The notes: generated by a model not told the origin, from the sequence alone. A DNA stretch of 64,000 bases from Streptomyces albospinus (GCF_014648695.1 NZ_BMRP01000031.1:1-64000), one strand, 5' to 3'. Positions 28,142 to 36,244 are shown, counted from the first letter of the stretch. Made by a program: numbers and translations.

Positions 28142-28944
28142 CCGGGGCGTAGGGCTGGTTGGCGTTCGCCGGCCGTCATCGCGCACTCAGACCCCGCCGC
28201 CCCCGCCGCCCCCGCCGCCCCCGTCGCCGTCTTCGCCCCCGCCGCCCCCTTCGCCCCCGAACCGCTCCCGCAGCCCTGCTTGAGCACCTTGCGCAGCGTC
28301 GCGCCGCGCGGCAGGGCGGGCAGCACCTCCAGCTGCTCGGGCAGTTTGTGCGGCGCCAGGCCCTGCGAGAGCAGCCGGGAGGCACGGGGGAGGGGCCGGC
28401 TCGTCGAGATAGCCGCGGAAGACGGACGGCCCGCGCAGCAGGATCTCCCCGCTGTCGGGCGCGATACGGATCTCCATGCCGGCGGGCGGCCGGCCGTCGG
28501 TACCGGCGAGCAGTTCGGGGCTGTCGCAGGGGTCGCCCATGGTGACCATCGGCGCCTCGGTCAGCGCGTATCCGTGGGTCAGCTGACAGCCCAGCTCGGC
28601 GACGAACTCGTGGTACAGCTCGGGCGGCTTGGGGGCGCCGCCCCCGGCCAGCAGCCGCAGGGACGGCAACAGCCGCTGTCCCGGCGGGAGTTTGCGCTGT
28701 TCGGCGAGGAAGAGGGTGTAGCAGGCGGTGGAGCCGCCGGCGACGGTGACCCGGTGGCGCCGGTAGGCGGCGAGCGAGCCCGCTCGTACAGTCCGGCGGC
28801 GACCCGTTCCGCGCGCCGGTGCAGCCCGCCGAAGGTGATCCGGCGCTCGTGCCGGGCCGAGGGGGCGCCCTGGATGAGCGCGGCGGCGTCGGGCGTGCGG
28901 GCGGCCCGCCAGGCGACCAGGTCCCAGAGGGTGCTGCCGGTCAT
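28138..28944 (-). pseudogene. Decayed AMP-binding acyl-CoA ligase
   Basis: Three separate pieces of one ligase lie in different frames. The N-terminus (MTGSTLWDLVAWRAARTPDA to AAGLYER) is at 28944-28770. A middle part (RVTVAGGSTACYTLFLAEQR, AGGGAPKPPELYHEFVAELG, HGYALTEAPMVTMGDP, PSVFRGYLDEP) is at about 28760-28400. A C-terminal piece (LPALPRGATLRKVLKQ) is at about 28325-28270. About 150 residues, including the ATP-binding P-loop region, are missing at the first junction, and another deletion follows LDEP. The tail is Gly/Ala low-complexity. An operator copy (28997) remains upstream, so it was once part of the acyl-CoA regulon. The C-terminal piece resembles the ligase at 63707. Confidence 0.82.
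28195..28258. repeat. GCCGCCCCC-type low-complexity tract
   Basis: Short tandem units of CCGCCCC(C/G) run for about 60 bp. They encode the Gly/Ala tail of the ligase pseudogene and probably grew by slippage after inactivation. Confidence 0.6.
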
Positions 28945-28996
28945 GCGGCTCTCCCGTCGGCTGCTGCCGTCCCTCCGGCGGCCGGCCAGAGGTCTT

Positions 28997-29013
28997 TCTG
29001 GCGCAACGTCAGA
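28997..29013. promoter_or_regulatory. Acyl-CoA-regulon palindrome, site 1
   Basis: TCTGGCG-CAA-CGTCAGA, one mismatch from the 17-bp palindrome TCTGACGnnnCGTCAGA. It lies 53 bp upstream of the ligase pseudogene. Confidence 0.75.
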
Positions 29014-29073
29014 TTCCTATCCGGGGTTAAGGGTCGGCACCTTGCCGGTCCAGAGGGCCCCGGCTAGGCTCTT

Positions 29074-29090
29074 TCTGACGGTACATCAGA
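29074..29090. promoter_or_regulatory. Acyl-CoA-regulon palindrome, site 2
   Basis: TCTGACG-GTA-CATCAGA, upstream of the acyl-CoA dehydrogenase operon and probably overlapping its promoter. Site 1 is 77 bp away (seven helical turns). Confidence 0.8.
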
Positions 29091-29253
29091 TATGGATGCC
29101 GCCGACCGGGACCGCGCCGGGACGACCGGACGCGGGGCGAGGGGAACAGGGGAGCCCGATGGAGCCACCGCGCACCGCCAGCGCCGACGACCGCCCGAGC
29201 GGGCTCGCGCACCGCCGCACGGCCCGGCCCCCGAAGAACCGCCGGGACCGCTA

Positions 29254-30408
29254 GTGGACCTCACGTACACCGAGGAGGAGGAAGCCTTCCGGGCGCGGCT
29301 GCGGGAGTGGCTCGCCGAGGTGCTGCCGAAGGTGCCGCCGAAGCCGGCCGCGGCCGACTGGCCCGGCCGGCGGGCGTATGACGCGGCGTGGCAGCGGATG
29401 CTGTACGACGCCGGGTACGCCGGACTGCACTGGCCCGTCGACGCCGGGGGCCAAGGTGCCACGCCCACCCAGCACTTGATCTATCTGGAGGAGTCCGAGA
29501 AGGCCGGCGCCCCGTACGTCGGCGCGAACTTCGTCGGCCTGCTGCACGCCGGCCCCACCATCGCCGCGGAGGGCTCCGCCGCGCAGCGCGCCCGCTGGCT
29601 GCCGCCCATCCTGCGCGGCGACGAGATCTGGTGCCAGGGCTTCAGCGAACCGGACGCCGGCTCCGACCTCGCCTCGCTCCGTACGAAGGCCGTACGGGAC
29701 GGCGACGACTATGTGGTCTCCGGCAGCAAGATCTGGACCTCGCACGCCGAGGTCGCCGACTGGTGCGAACTGCTCGTCCGCACCGACCCCGAGGCCCCCC
29801 GGCACCGCGGCATCAGCTGGCTGGCGATGCCGATGGACGCCCCCGGGGTGACCGTACGGCCGCTGCGGACGCTCGCCGGGTCGGCCGAGTTCGCCGAGGT
29901 GTTCCTCGACGAGGTGCGGGTGCCGGCCGCGCACCGCGTCGGCGCGGAGCACGACGGCTGGCGGGTGACGATGGTGACGTTGTCCTTCGAGCGCGGCACC
30001 GCGTTCGTCGGCGAGGTGGTGGCCTGCCGCCGGGTGCTCGGTGCGCTTGCCCGTACGGCTCGTGCGAACGGCCGCTGGGACGATGCGGTGCTCCGCCGCC
30101 GGCTGGGCAGGCTGCACGCGGAGTTCGCGGCACTGTGGCGGCTGACCCAGTGGAACGTCAGCGAAGCACAGAGCATCGGCGGCGTCCCCGGCAGCGGCGG
30201 CTCGGTCTTCAAGCTGCGCTATTCGCACGCCCGCCAGGAGCTCTACGACGCGGCGGCGGAGGTGCTGGGCGCGGAATCGCTGGACGCCGACCGGGAGTGG
30301 GTCGCCGACCGCCTCTCCGCCCTCTCGTACACCATCGCCGCGGGCACCTCCCAGATCCAGCAGAACATCGTCGCCGAGCGGATCCTCGGCCTGCCGAAGG
30401 GGCGGTGA
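29254..30408 (+). CDS. Acyl-CoA dehydrogenase, subunit-like (FadE)
   Basis: This 384-aa flavoenzyme subunit introduces a double bond alpha,beta to a CoA thioester. It starts VDLTYTEEEEAFRARLREWL, with the FAD/substrate segment CQGFSEPDAGSDLASLRT and GSKIWTSHAEVADW. The C-terminal motif, usually YEGTSQIQ with the catalytic Glu, reads AAGTSQIQQNIVAERILG, so the base must lie elsewhere or in the partner. Steroid-type alpha2-beta2 dehydrogenases behave this way. GTG 29254 fits the family N-terminus; ATG 29092 right after the operator would add 54 low-complexity residues. It overlaps the next gene by 4 bp (GTGA). Confidence 0.88.
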   Translation: MDLTYTEEEEAFRARLREWLAEVLPKVPPKPAAADWPGRRAYDAAWQRMLYDAGYAGLHWPVDAGGQGATPTQHLIYLEESEKAGAPYVGANFVGLLHAGPTIAAEGSAAQRARWLPPILRGDEIWCQGFSEPDAGSDLASLRTKAVRDGDDYVVSGSKIWTSHAEVADWCELLVRTDPEAPRHRGISWLAMPMDAPGVTVRPLRTLAGSAEFAEVFLDEVRVPAAHRVGAEHDGWRVTMVTLSFERGTAFVGEVVACRRVLGALARTARANGRWDDAVLRRRLGRLHAEFAALWRLTQWNVSEAQSIGGVPGSGGSVFKLRYSHARQELYDAAAEVLGAESLDADREWVADRLSALSYTIAAGTSQIQQNIVAERILGLPKGR

Positions 30409-31547
30409 CCGGGCCGGTGCACTTCCAACTCACCGACGACCAACGGGCGTTGCGGGACGGCACCCGCGAGCTGCTGGTCGGGCGCCACGACCGGGACCGG
30501 CTGCGGGGTAGGGGTCTCCCCTGCTCATGGGGGTCCCCCCGCTCATGGGGGTCCCCCCGCTCATGGGGGTCCCCCCGCTCGAACGAAGTTGAGAGTGGGG
30601 GAGAAGTTGAGAGTGGGGGAGAAGTTGAGAGTGGGGGAGAAGCTGAGAGTGGGGGAGGAGTTGAGAGCTCGGGGGAGGTCGACGACCCGGCACTCGACCG
30701 CGCGCTGTGGCGCGAGCTGGGCGACGCCGGGTTCTTCGCGCTGCGGCTCCCGGAGGCGGCGGGCGGCGTCGGCCTGGGGCTGCCGGAGGCCGTCCTGGTC
30801 TTCGAGGAGGCCGGCCGGGCGCTGCTGCCGGGACCGCTGGTGGCCGGGCAGCTGCTGGCCGGGGTGGTGGACGGCGTGGCGGCCGGCGAGCGGATCGCCG
30901 GGCTGTGCGACGCCGCGGCCGATCCGGTGCTGTGGGAGCACCCGGCCGGCTGCGACGAGGTGGTGTTCCTGGGGGAGGGCACACGGGGCGCACGGGGGCG
31001 CACCGGCGAGGCGTACCGGAGCGCAGCCGCCGATGTCACCTGCGCCCCCTTCGCCTCCGTGGACCCGCTGACGCCGCTCGCCCGCGTCACCGGCCGGTCG
31101 CGCTCCACCCCGCTCGCCCTGGACGTGCCCCGCCTGCGCCGGGAGGCGGCCCTGCTGACCGCCGCCCAGCAGCTGGGCAGCGCCGCCCGCACTGTCGAGA
31201 TGGCGGTCGCCCATGCCCGGCGGCGCGAGCAGTTCGGCGCGCCCATCGGCTCCTTCCAGGCGGTCAAGCACCTGTGCGCGCAGATGCTGGTACGCGCCGA
31301 GCTCGCCCGGAGCGCGGTGTACGCGGCGGCGGTGACGGACGACGCCCTCGATGTCGCGGGCGCCAAGCTGCTCGCCGACGAGGCCGCGGTGCGCAACGCC
31401 CGGGACTGCGTCCAGGTCCACGGCGGGATGGGCTTCACCTGGGAGGCCGATGTCCATCTGCATCTCAAGCGGGCCTGGCTGCGGGCCGAATGCTGGGGCA
31501 CCGCCCGGGAGGCGGAGGAAGCGCTGGCCGACGCGCTGCCGGGGTGA
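30405..31547 (+). CDS. Acyl-CoA dehydrogenase, partner subunit with repeat-encoded insertion
   Basis: This 380-aa protein resembles the smaller partner of heteromeric acyl-CoA dehydrogenases: FQLTDDQRALRDGTREL at the start, RREQFGAPIGSFQAVKH, and VQVHGGMGFTWEADVHLHLK at the end. Residues about 40-92 are not dehydrogenase sequence. They are SWGSPR repeats and VESGGE repeats encoded by 18-bp tandem units (30524-30676), an in-frame insertion into the N-terminal helical domain. Translation is coupled to the preceding dehydrogenase through the GTGA overlap, suggesting a complex. Whether the insertion is tolerated is unknown. Confidence 0.85.
   Translation: MTGPVHFQLTDDQRALRDGTRELLVGRHDRDRLRGRGLPCSWGSPRSWGSPRSWGSPRSNEVESGGEVESGGEVESGGEAESGGGVESSGEVDDPALDRALWRELGDAGFFALRLPEAAGGVGLGLPEAVLVFEEAGRALLPGPLVAGQLLAGVVDGVAAGERIAGLCDAAADPVLWEHPAGCDEVVFLGEGTRGARGRTGEAYRSAAADVTCAPFASVDPLTPLARVTGRSRSTPLALDVPRLRREAALLTAAQQLGSAARTVEMAVAHARRREQFGAPIGSFQAVKHLCAQMLVRAELARSAVYAAAVTDDALDVAGAKLLADEAAVRNARDCVQVHGGMGFTWEADVHLHLKRAWLRAECWGTAREAEEALADALPG
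30524..30676. repeat. Expanded G-run palindromic repeat (18-bp tandem units) inside an acyl-CoA dehydrogenase gene
   Basis: Three tandem copies of CTCATGGGGGTCCCCCCG (30524-30577) are followed by CTCGAACGA and about five copies of AGTTGAGAGTGGGGGAGA (30587-30676, the last two variant). The two kinds of unit are the left and right arms of one Streptomyces-type palindrome, each amplified separately. All units are multiples of three and keep the frame. Confidence 0.9.
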
Positions 31548-31827
31548 CGGACGATGTCAGACTCTGGCAACTCGTGTGCGGAATGTCGGACTCGGCACGC
31601 ATAAGCGGTCACGGAGGGTCGATATCGGGTTGTGTCCTAGGCGTGACTCGTCACACGCGGGAGTCGGGGCCCTGCTCGGGTACTCTCCGTTGGGTGCGAG
31701 TGGTCCTGAGGCGCAGGGGTCGCGGTGCCGCCGGAAGGGCGGCTCCGGGCTACGGACTGCGCGCCGCTCGCCTCGGGCAAGTCCCCGATGGCCCCCCATG
31801 TTCGACTCCCCGCAATGTGCGTCGCAC

Positions 31828-31846
31828 AGTATGCCGCACGCATACT
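31828..31846. promoter_or_regulatory. Inverted repeat AGTATGC-N5-GCATACT
   Basis: A perfect 7-bp inverted repeat with a 5-base centre, about 135 bp upstream of the HATPase gene. Operator-like; binding factor unknown. Confidence 0.5.
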
Positions 31847-31913
31847 CCCTTGCGCTGGAATATGCCCGAAGCGGTTGTTGCGGTGACTGAACGTCAACCA
31901 TGCTGTGCTTCGC

Positions 31914-31936
31914 CGGAGTCACGCATCGTGACTCCG
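31914..31936. promoter_or_regulatory. Perfect 23-bp palindrome upstream of the HATPase gene
   Basis: CGGAGTCACG-CAT-CGTGACTCCG has 10-bp perfect arms and lies 45 bp before the GTG. It could be an operator or an mRNA hairpin in the leader. Confidence 0.6.
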
Positions 31937-31981
31937 TGGAGGCGCGAGGCGATGTTTCCGCCGGTTCGGATGGTGTGAGCG

Positions 31982-32455
31982 GTGCAGGTGCTTCAGGTGC
32001 AGTTGGAAGTGCGGCCCGACCCCGCGGAGGTGGGGCGGGCCCGGCGGTGGGCCCGGTCGAGGCTCGCGGGATCGGGCATAGGGGCGGACGAACCGCTCGC
32101 CGAGACGCTGATCCTGCTGATCTCCGAGCTGGTCACCAACGCCGTGGTGCATACCGGCACGGCGGCCCGGCTGCGGATGTGTTTCTCCGGCTCGGGAGCC
32201 GTGGTGGGCACCGTACGGGTCGAAGTGGTGGACGCCAGCGCCCGCCCGCCGCGCCAGCGGCACGCGGACGGCGAGGACACCAACGGCCGTGGCCTGGAGC
32301 TGGTCGACGGTCTGGCGGACCGCTGGGGCTGGCAGCACGAGGGCGCCGGCAAGCGGATCTGGTGCGAGGTGGACCGCGGGCAGCCGCTGCTGATGGCGGC
32401 GGGGGCGGACCTGGGGGCGTACGACCCTCATTGCGCCGCGACGCACCGCGCCTGA
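31982..32455 (+). CDS. RsbW/SpoIIAB-like HATPase (anti-sigma factor-type kinase)
   Basis: This 157-aa single-domain GHKL ATPase has the N box ELVTNAVVHTG (about residues 49-59), VVDAS, and the G-box region TNGRGLELVDGLADRWG. Streptomyces has many such orphan proteins, related to anti-sigma factors and switch kinases. No sigma or anti-anti-sigma gene is adjacent; the nearest is the ECF gene at 39509. GTG 31982 with GGTGTGAG upstream. Confidence 0.85.
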   Translation: MQVLQVQLEVRPDPAEVGRARRWARSRLAGSGIGADEPLAETLILLISELVTNAVVHTGTAARLRMCFSGSGAVVGTVRVEVVDASARPPRQRHADGEDTNGRGLELVDGLADRWGWQHEGAGKRIWCEVDRGQPLLMAAGADLGAYDPHCAATHRA

Positions 32456-32832
32456 CGCGAGAGCGACGCCCGCACGGCAGTGACGTTCCGCGCACCGCAC
32501 GGCAGTCGCGAAGCAGCCGTAGAGAGTTGCGGCAAATCGCAACGAATCGGGCATATTGCCCGCAACTGCGGAATCTGCGGCGGAATTAGTCCAGACCAGG
32601 TGTTGACGTGGCGTGCGCTGGTGATCACTCTTGGGGGAGCGATTCGCGGCGAGGGGACGCCGAGGCCGTGGAAGGGGAGTCGGGGTGCCGCCATGGCGGA
32701 ATCCCGGTCCGGGGCCTTGGCGAGTGCGGGTCGTGGCGTGGTGGGGGCCCCAGCGGTAGCCGGGGAAGGGTGGCGGTTCGCGGTGCCGTGCTCGGGGCGC
32801 GCATGAGCGCACCGCCACCCGGCCGGGCAGGC
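32456..32832. other. Intergenic region with an orphan DasR-like site and promoter
   Basis: No supported gene in 377 bp. TAGTCCAGACCA at 32587-32598 is one base from the DasR-type core TGGTCNAGACCA. TTGACG follows at 32603-32608, giving the layout of chitinase promoters, but no matching gene lies downstream on the plus strand. The remainder is ordinary GC-rich sequence, convergent toward the cyclase gene. Confidence 0.4.
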
Positions 32833-33759
32833 TCACAGCACCGCGACCGGCGCGACCGGGGCGCCGGAGCCGCCGACGAACGGTTCGGCCATCGCCGACA
32901 GCAGGAAGGCGTAGCGGCCCTCCGCGGCGCAGGTCTTCGACAGTTCCTCCAGATTCCAGTTCTGGCCCTGGAGCATGCCCATCTCGACCAGGTGGAGGGC
33001 GTGCACCGGCATCCACAGGTGCTCGATCTCCGGCGGGAAGATCTCGAAGGTGAGGGTGTCGTTGGCGACCGCCGCGACATCGCGGGCGTGGAACCACTCC
33101 GGGGTGCGGAGCGAGAGGCCCGGGGACGGGAACGCGTACGCCTCCCGGTCGCCGGCGAGGTAGTGCCGGAGCTGCCCGGTCCGGATCAGCACGATGTCGC
33201 CGGACCGGACCGCGGTCCCGGCCAGCTCCTCGGCGGCCTCCAGGTCCTCCGGAGTGACGGCGTGCCCGCCCGCCAGCCGGTCGCAGCCGTGCGCGCGGGC
33301 CACGTCCAGTAGTACCCCCCGCGAGACGATCGGCGTGGCCTTCTCGATGCCGAGGGCGGTGGCGCCGCGGTGCGCCGTGACGGAGCCGGCGGGGCGGTTG
33401 TTGTAGAGCCGCCCGGAGTGCGAGACGTGGGGGAGGCCGTCCCAGTGGGTGGCGGCCTGGAGGCCCATGGTGACGGTGTCGTCGGAGGTGGCGACCGTAC
33501 CGGGGCCGAAGATCTCCTGGTTGATGGCGACCATGGTGTGCAGCGGATTGACCCGGCCGGGGATCACGCCGGTCTGCACACCGTCCTGCCGGAGCGGCAG
33601 TGCGAGGGGGATGCGCAGCCCGCTGCGTACGGTCGCGGCAGCGGCGCGCACCACGTCCGCGGTGATCAGGTTCAGCGTGCCGATCTCGTCGTCGGCGCCC
33701 CAACGCCCCCAGTTGTTCACGCGGTTGGCGATGTCGTGGAACTCCTGCGGCAGTGACAC
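32833..33759 (-). CDS. Cyclase-family (kynurenine-formamidase-like) metal hydrolase
   Basis: This 308-aa protein of the 'putative cyclase' amidohydrolase family starts FHDIANRVNNWGRWGADDEI and contains GLQAATHWDGLPHVSHSGRL, the HxGTHxD-like metal region. Also present are a THRGATALGIE-like segment and IFPPEIEHLWMPVHALHLV. In catabolic clusters such proteins hydrolyse lactones or amides. The substrate here is unknown. It is divergent from the SDR gene with operator site 3 between them. Confidence 0.85.
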   Translation of the reverse strand: MSLPQEFHDIANRVNNWGRWGADDEIGTLNLITADVVRAAAATVRSGLRIPLALPLRQDGVQTGVIPGRVNPLHTMVAINQEIFGPGTVATSDDTVTMGLQAATHWDGLPHVSHSGRLYNNRPAGSVTAHRGATALGIEKATPIVSRGVLLDVARAHGCDRLAGGHAVTPEDLEAAEELAGTAVRSGDIVLIRTGQLRHYLAGDREAYAFPSPGLSLRTPEWFHARDVAAVANDTLTFEIFPPEIEHLWMPVHALHLVEMGMLQGQNWNLEELSKTCAAEGRYAFLLSAMAEPFVGGSGAPVAPVAVL

Positions 33760-33871
33760 GGCGCCTCCTTGGCGGCTCGGGTGGCCGGGGTGGCCGGGTG
33801 GCTCGGACGGGACGGGTGGCGGGGGCGGCTTCGGTCCGGGGGCTTGTGTTCGTACCGCGACTGCTCAAAAA

Positions 33872-33888
33872 TCTAACGGTCCGTCAGA
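33872..33888. promoter_or_regulatory. Acyl-CoA-regulon palindrome, site 3
   Basis: TCTAACG-GTC-CGTCAGA between the divergent cyclase and SDR genes, 22 bp before the SDR ATG. Confidence 0.8.
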
Positions 33889-33909
33889 AACCGTGGGAAG
33901 GGTCGCGGC

Positions 33910-34824
33910 ATGGGGAACTTCTTGGCCGGCAGGGTGGTCGCCGTCACGGGGGCGGGCCGCGGCATCGGGCGGGCCGTCGCCCTGGCCGCCGCCGCCGAGG
34001 GTGCGAAGGTGATCGTCAACGACTACGGCGTCTCGATCGGGGGCGGCGAACCGAGCAGCGAGGTCGCGGCGGCGGTGGTCAAGGAGATCGAGGCGGCCGG
34101 CGGCAGCGCCACGGCCGTCGCCGACGACGTCTCCACCATGGCCGGCGGGCAGCGGATCGTGGACACCGCGCTGGCGCGGTACGGGCGGCTCGACGGTGTG
34201 GTGTGCGTGGCCGGGATCCTGCGCGAGCGGATGCTCTTCAACATGTCCGAGGAGGAGTGGGACCCGGTCGTCGCCACGCATCTGAAGGGCACGTTCACGG
34301 TGTTCCGGGCCGCCGCGGCGGTGATGCGCCGGCAGAAGTCCGGCACCCTGATCGGCTTCACCAGCGGCAACCACCAGGGCAGCGTCGCCCAGGCCAACTA
34401 CGCCTCGGCGAAGGGCGGGATCATCTCGCTGGTCCGCAGCGCGGCGCTGGGCCTGCACAAGTACGGGGTGACGGCGAACGCGGTGGCGCCGGTCGCCCGG
34501 ACGCGGATGTCGGCGAATGTGCCGATGGAGCTGAAGGAGATCGGCGAACCGGAGGACGTCGCGGCGTTCGTGGTCTATCTGCTCAGCGAGCGGGCGCGGG
34601 CCGACGGGGTCACCGGCCAGGTGTACACCGTGGCCGGGCCGAAGATCGCGGTGTGGGCGCAACCGAGGGAGCTGCGCTCCGTTTACGCCGACGAGGGTGG
34701 GTGGACGCCGGAGCGCGTCGCGGAGGCGGTACCGAGGTCGGTCGGGGTCGATCCGATGCCGATGCTGGCGCAGTTGGAGGAGATGGCCAGGGCTGCGGCT
34801 GCGAAGGAGCGTCCCAACGTGTAG
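33910..34824 (+). CDS. SDR-family dehydrogenase (3-hydroxyacyl-CoA/hydroxysteroid type)
   Basis: This 304-aa SDR has the cofactor site TGAGRGIGRAVALA (residues about 14-27) and VIVNDYGVSIGG. These resemble the (3R)-hydroxyacyl-CoA dehydrogenase part of multifunctional beta-oxidation enzymes. Catalytic YASAKGG follows GFTSGNHQGSVAQAN. The C-terminal extension (about 250-304) is longer than in classical SDRs. The role is probably the dehydrogenation step of acyl-CoA or ring beta-oxidation. GGGAAGGG precedes the ATG, and an operator overlaps the promoter. Confidence 0.9.
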   Translation: MGNFLAGRVVAVTGAGRGIGRAVALAAAAEGAKVIVNDYGVSIGGGEPSSEVAAAVVKEIEAAGGSATAVADDVSTMAGGQRIVDTALARYGRLDGVVCVAGILRERMLFNMSEEEWDPVVATHLKGTFTVFRAAAAVMRRQKSGTLIGFTSGNHQGSVAQANYASAKGGIISLVRSAALGLHKYGVTANAVAPVARTRMSANVPMELKEIGEPEDVAAFVVYLLSERARADGVTGQVYTVAGPKIAVWAQPRELRSVYADEGGWTPERVAEAVPRSVGVDPMPMLAQLEEMARAAAAKERPNV

Positions 34825-34919
34825 CTCGGCGCTTGGCCTGCTTCCCACGATTTCGGCTTTCCCGCCGTGGTGGTTTTTATCCGCTGCGCGGGGCTGTCGG
34901 GGTGCGGTGACGGGCCTCC

Positions 34920-34968
34920 GGGGCGGGGTGTCCGGACTGCTGCGCTTTACGTCCGGACACCCCGCCCC
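34920..34968. terminator. Conserved-loop hairpin element, copy 2 (after the SDR gene)
   Basis: An 18-bp perfect stem (GGGGCGGGGTGTCCGGAC with its complement) closes the same 13-base loop TGCTGCGCTTTAC found at 18690. The stems differ at three positions, each compensated on the other strand. It lies 95 bp after the SDR stop and before the next dehydrogenase gene on the same strand. Confidence 0.85.
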
Positions 34969-35041
34969 TCCGGCCCGTCCCCTCCCGTGGGTGGTGGGGA
35001 GAAACGGTGGGTGGGGGGCTGGTGTGAGTGGGAGGGCTCGG

Positions 35042-36244
35042 GTGGAGTTCGGGATCGGTCGTGAGGATGAGGTGTTTCGGGGGGAGGCGCGGGAGTGGCT
35101 TGAGAGGCACCTCGTAGGGGAGTTCGCCGCCTTGCGGGGGCGGGGTGGGCCCGGGAGTGAGCATGTGGGGTGTGGTGTGCGGCGGGCCTGGGAGCGGGAG
35201 TTGGGGAGCGGCGGGTGGATCGGGCTCGGGTGGGACCGGCGGCAGGGCGCGTACGGGAACCGGGCGGGGTCGCTGACGCAGCAGGTGGTGTGGGCGGAGG
35301 AGTACGCGCGGGCCGGGGCGCCGGGGCGGGTGGGGCACATCGGGGAGAACCTGCTGGCGCCGACGCTGATCGCGTACGGGGACCAGGCGCAGCGGAAGCG
35401 GTTCCTGCCGGCGGTGGCGCGGGGCGAGGAGCTGTGGTGCCAGGGGTACAGCGAGCCGGAGGCGGGGTCGGATCTGGCGGGGCTGCGGACGGTGGCGGTG
35501 CGGGACGGGGGCGGGTACCGCGTCAGCGGGCAGAAGGTGTGGACCTCGCTCGCCATGGAGGCCGACTGGTGCTTCGTACTGGCGCGGACGGATCCAGGGG
35601 AGCGGCGGCACCGGGGGCTGTCGTTCCTGCTGGTGCCGATGGACCAGCCGGGGCGGATCGAGGTGCGGCCGATTCGGCAGATGTCGGGGACGGCGGAGTT
35701 CAACGAGGTGTTCTTCGACGGGGCGGTGGCGCGCGCCGAGCACGTGGTGGGCGGGGAGGGCGCGGGCTGGCGGGTGGCGATGGGGCTGCTGGCGCTGGAG
35801 CGGGGGGTGTCGACGCTGGTCCAGCAGATCGGTTTCGCCGCGGAGCTGGGCGTGGTGGTCGGGGCGGCGCTGCGGAGCGGGGCGGTGCGCGATCCCGTGT
35901 TGCGGGAACAACTCGTAAGGCAGTGGGGCGAGTTGAAGGTCATGCGGTGGAATGCGCTGCGGACCCTGGGGGCAGGTGATGACGCGGGGGCGCCGAGCGT
36001 GGCGAAGCTGCTGTGGGGCGGCTGGCATCAGCGGCTGGGGGAGCTGGCGATGCGGGTCCGCGGGGCGGCGGCCGTGGTGGGGCCGGCGGACTGGTCCGCG
36101 GCGGCGCCGTACGAACTCGACGCGCTGCAACGGCTGTTCCTGTTCACCCGGGCCGACACGATCTACGGCGGCTCGGACGAGATCCAGCGCAACATCATCG
36201 CCGAGCGGGTGCTCGGCCTGCCGAGAGCGGAGCGGTGCAGATGA
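35042..36244 (+). CDS. Acyl-CoA dehydrogenase (FadE)
   Basis: This 400-aa protein starts VEFGIGREDEVFRGEAREWL and has CQGYSEPEAGSDLAGLRT and GQKVWTSLAMEADW in the FAD region. It ends TIYGGSDEIQRNIIAERVLGLPR, with Gly where the usual catalytic Glu of YEG would be. GTG 35042 follows GGGAGG; GTG 35024 is a near alternative. It overlaps the alcohol dehydrogenase by 4 bp (ATGA), so the two are co-translated. No operator copy is seen upstream; it may be read through from the SDR gene past the hairpin. Confidence 0.88.
   Translation: MEFGIGREDEVFRGEAREWLERHLVGEFAALRGRGGPGSEHVGCGVRRAWERELGSGGWIGLGWDRRQGAYGNRAGSLTQQVVWAEEYARAGAPGRVGHIGENLLAPTLIAYGDQAQRKRFLPAVARGEELWCQGYSEPEAGSDLAGLRTVAVRDGGGYRVSGQKVWTSLAMEADWCFVLARTDPGERRHRGLSFLLVPMDQPGRIEVRPIRQMSGTAEFNEVFFDGAVARAEHVVGGEGAGWRVAMGLLALERGVSTLVQQIGFAAELGVVVGAALRSGAVRDPVLREQLVRQWGELKVMRWNALRTLGAGDDAGAPSVAKLLWGGWHQRLGELAMRVRGAAAVVGPADWSAAAPYELDALQRLFLFTRADTIYGGSDEIQRNIIAERVLGLPRAERCR

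Larger units (their letters stand above)
31548..31981. other. Intergenic region with palindromes, no gene
   Basis: No ORF with plausible protein content is seen in 434 bp. It holds the inverted repeats at 31828-31846 and 31914-31936, plus GTGAC-TC-GTCAC near 31642-31656. It probably serves as the control region of the HATPase gene. Confidence 0.5.

Noticed and set aside
29092-29253. N-terminal 54-residue extension of the first FadE from ATG 29092
   Set aside because: The extension is low-complexity Arg/Pro/Gly and absent from the family; a leaderless start next to the operator cannot be fully excluded.
30481-30680. CRISPR-like array in the 18-bp repeats
   Set aside because: Units are contiguous without spacers, lie in a coding frame, and there are no cas genes.
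31546-31562. TGACGGACGATGTCAGA at the end of the 30405 dehydrogenase looked like another regulon palindrome
   Set aside because: The half-sites are 5 bp apart, not 3, so the two arms cannot be aligned with the other ten sites, and it lies over a stop codon.
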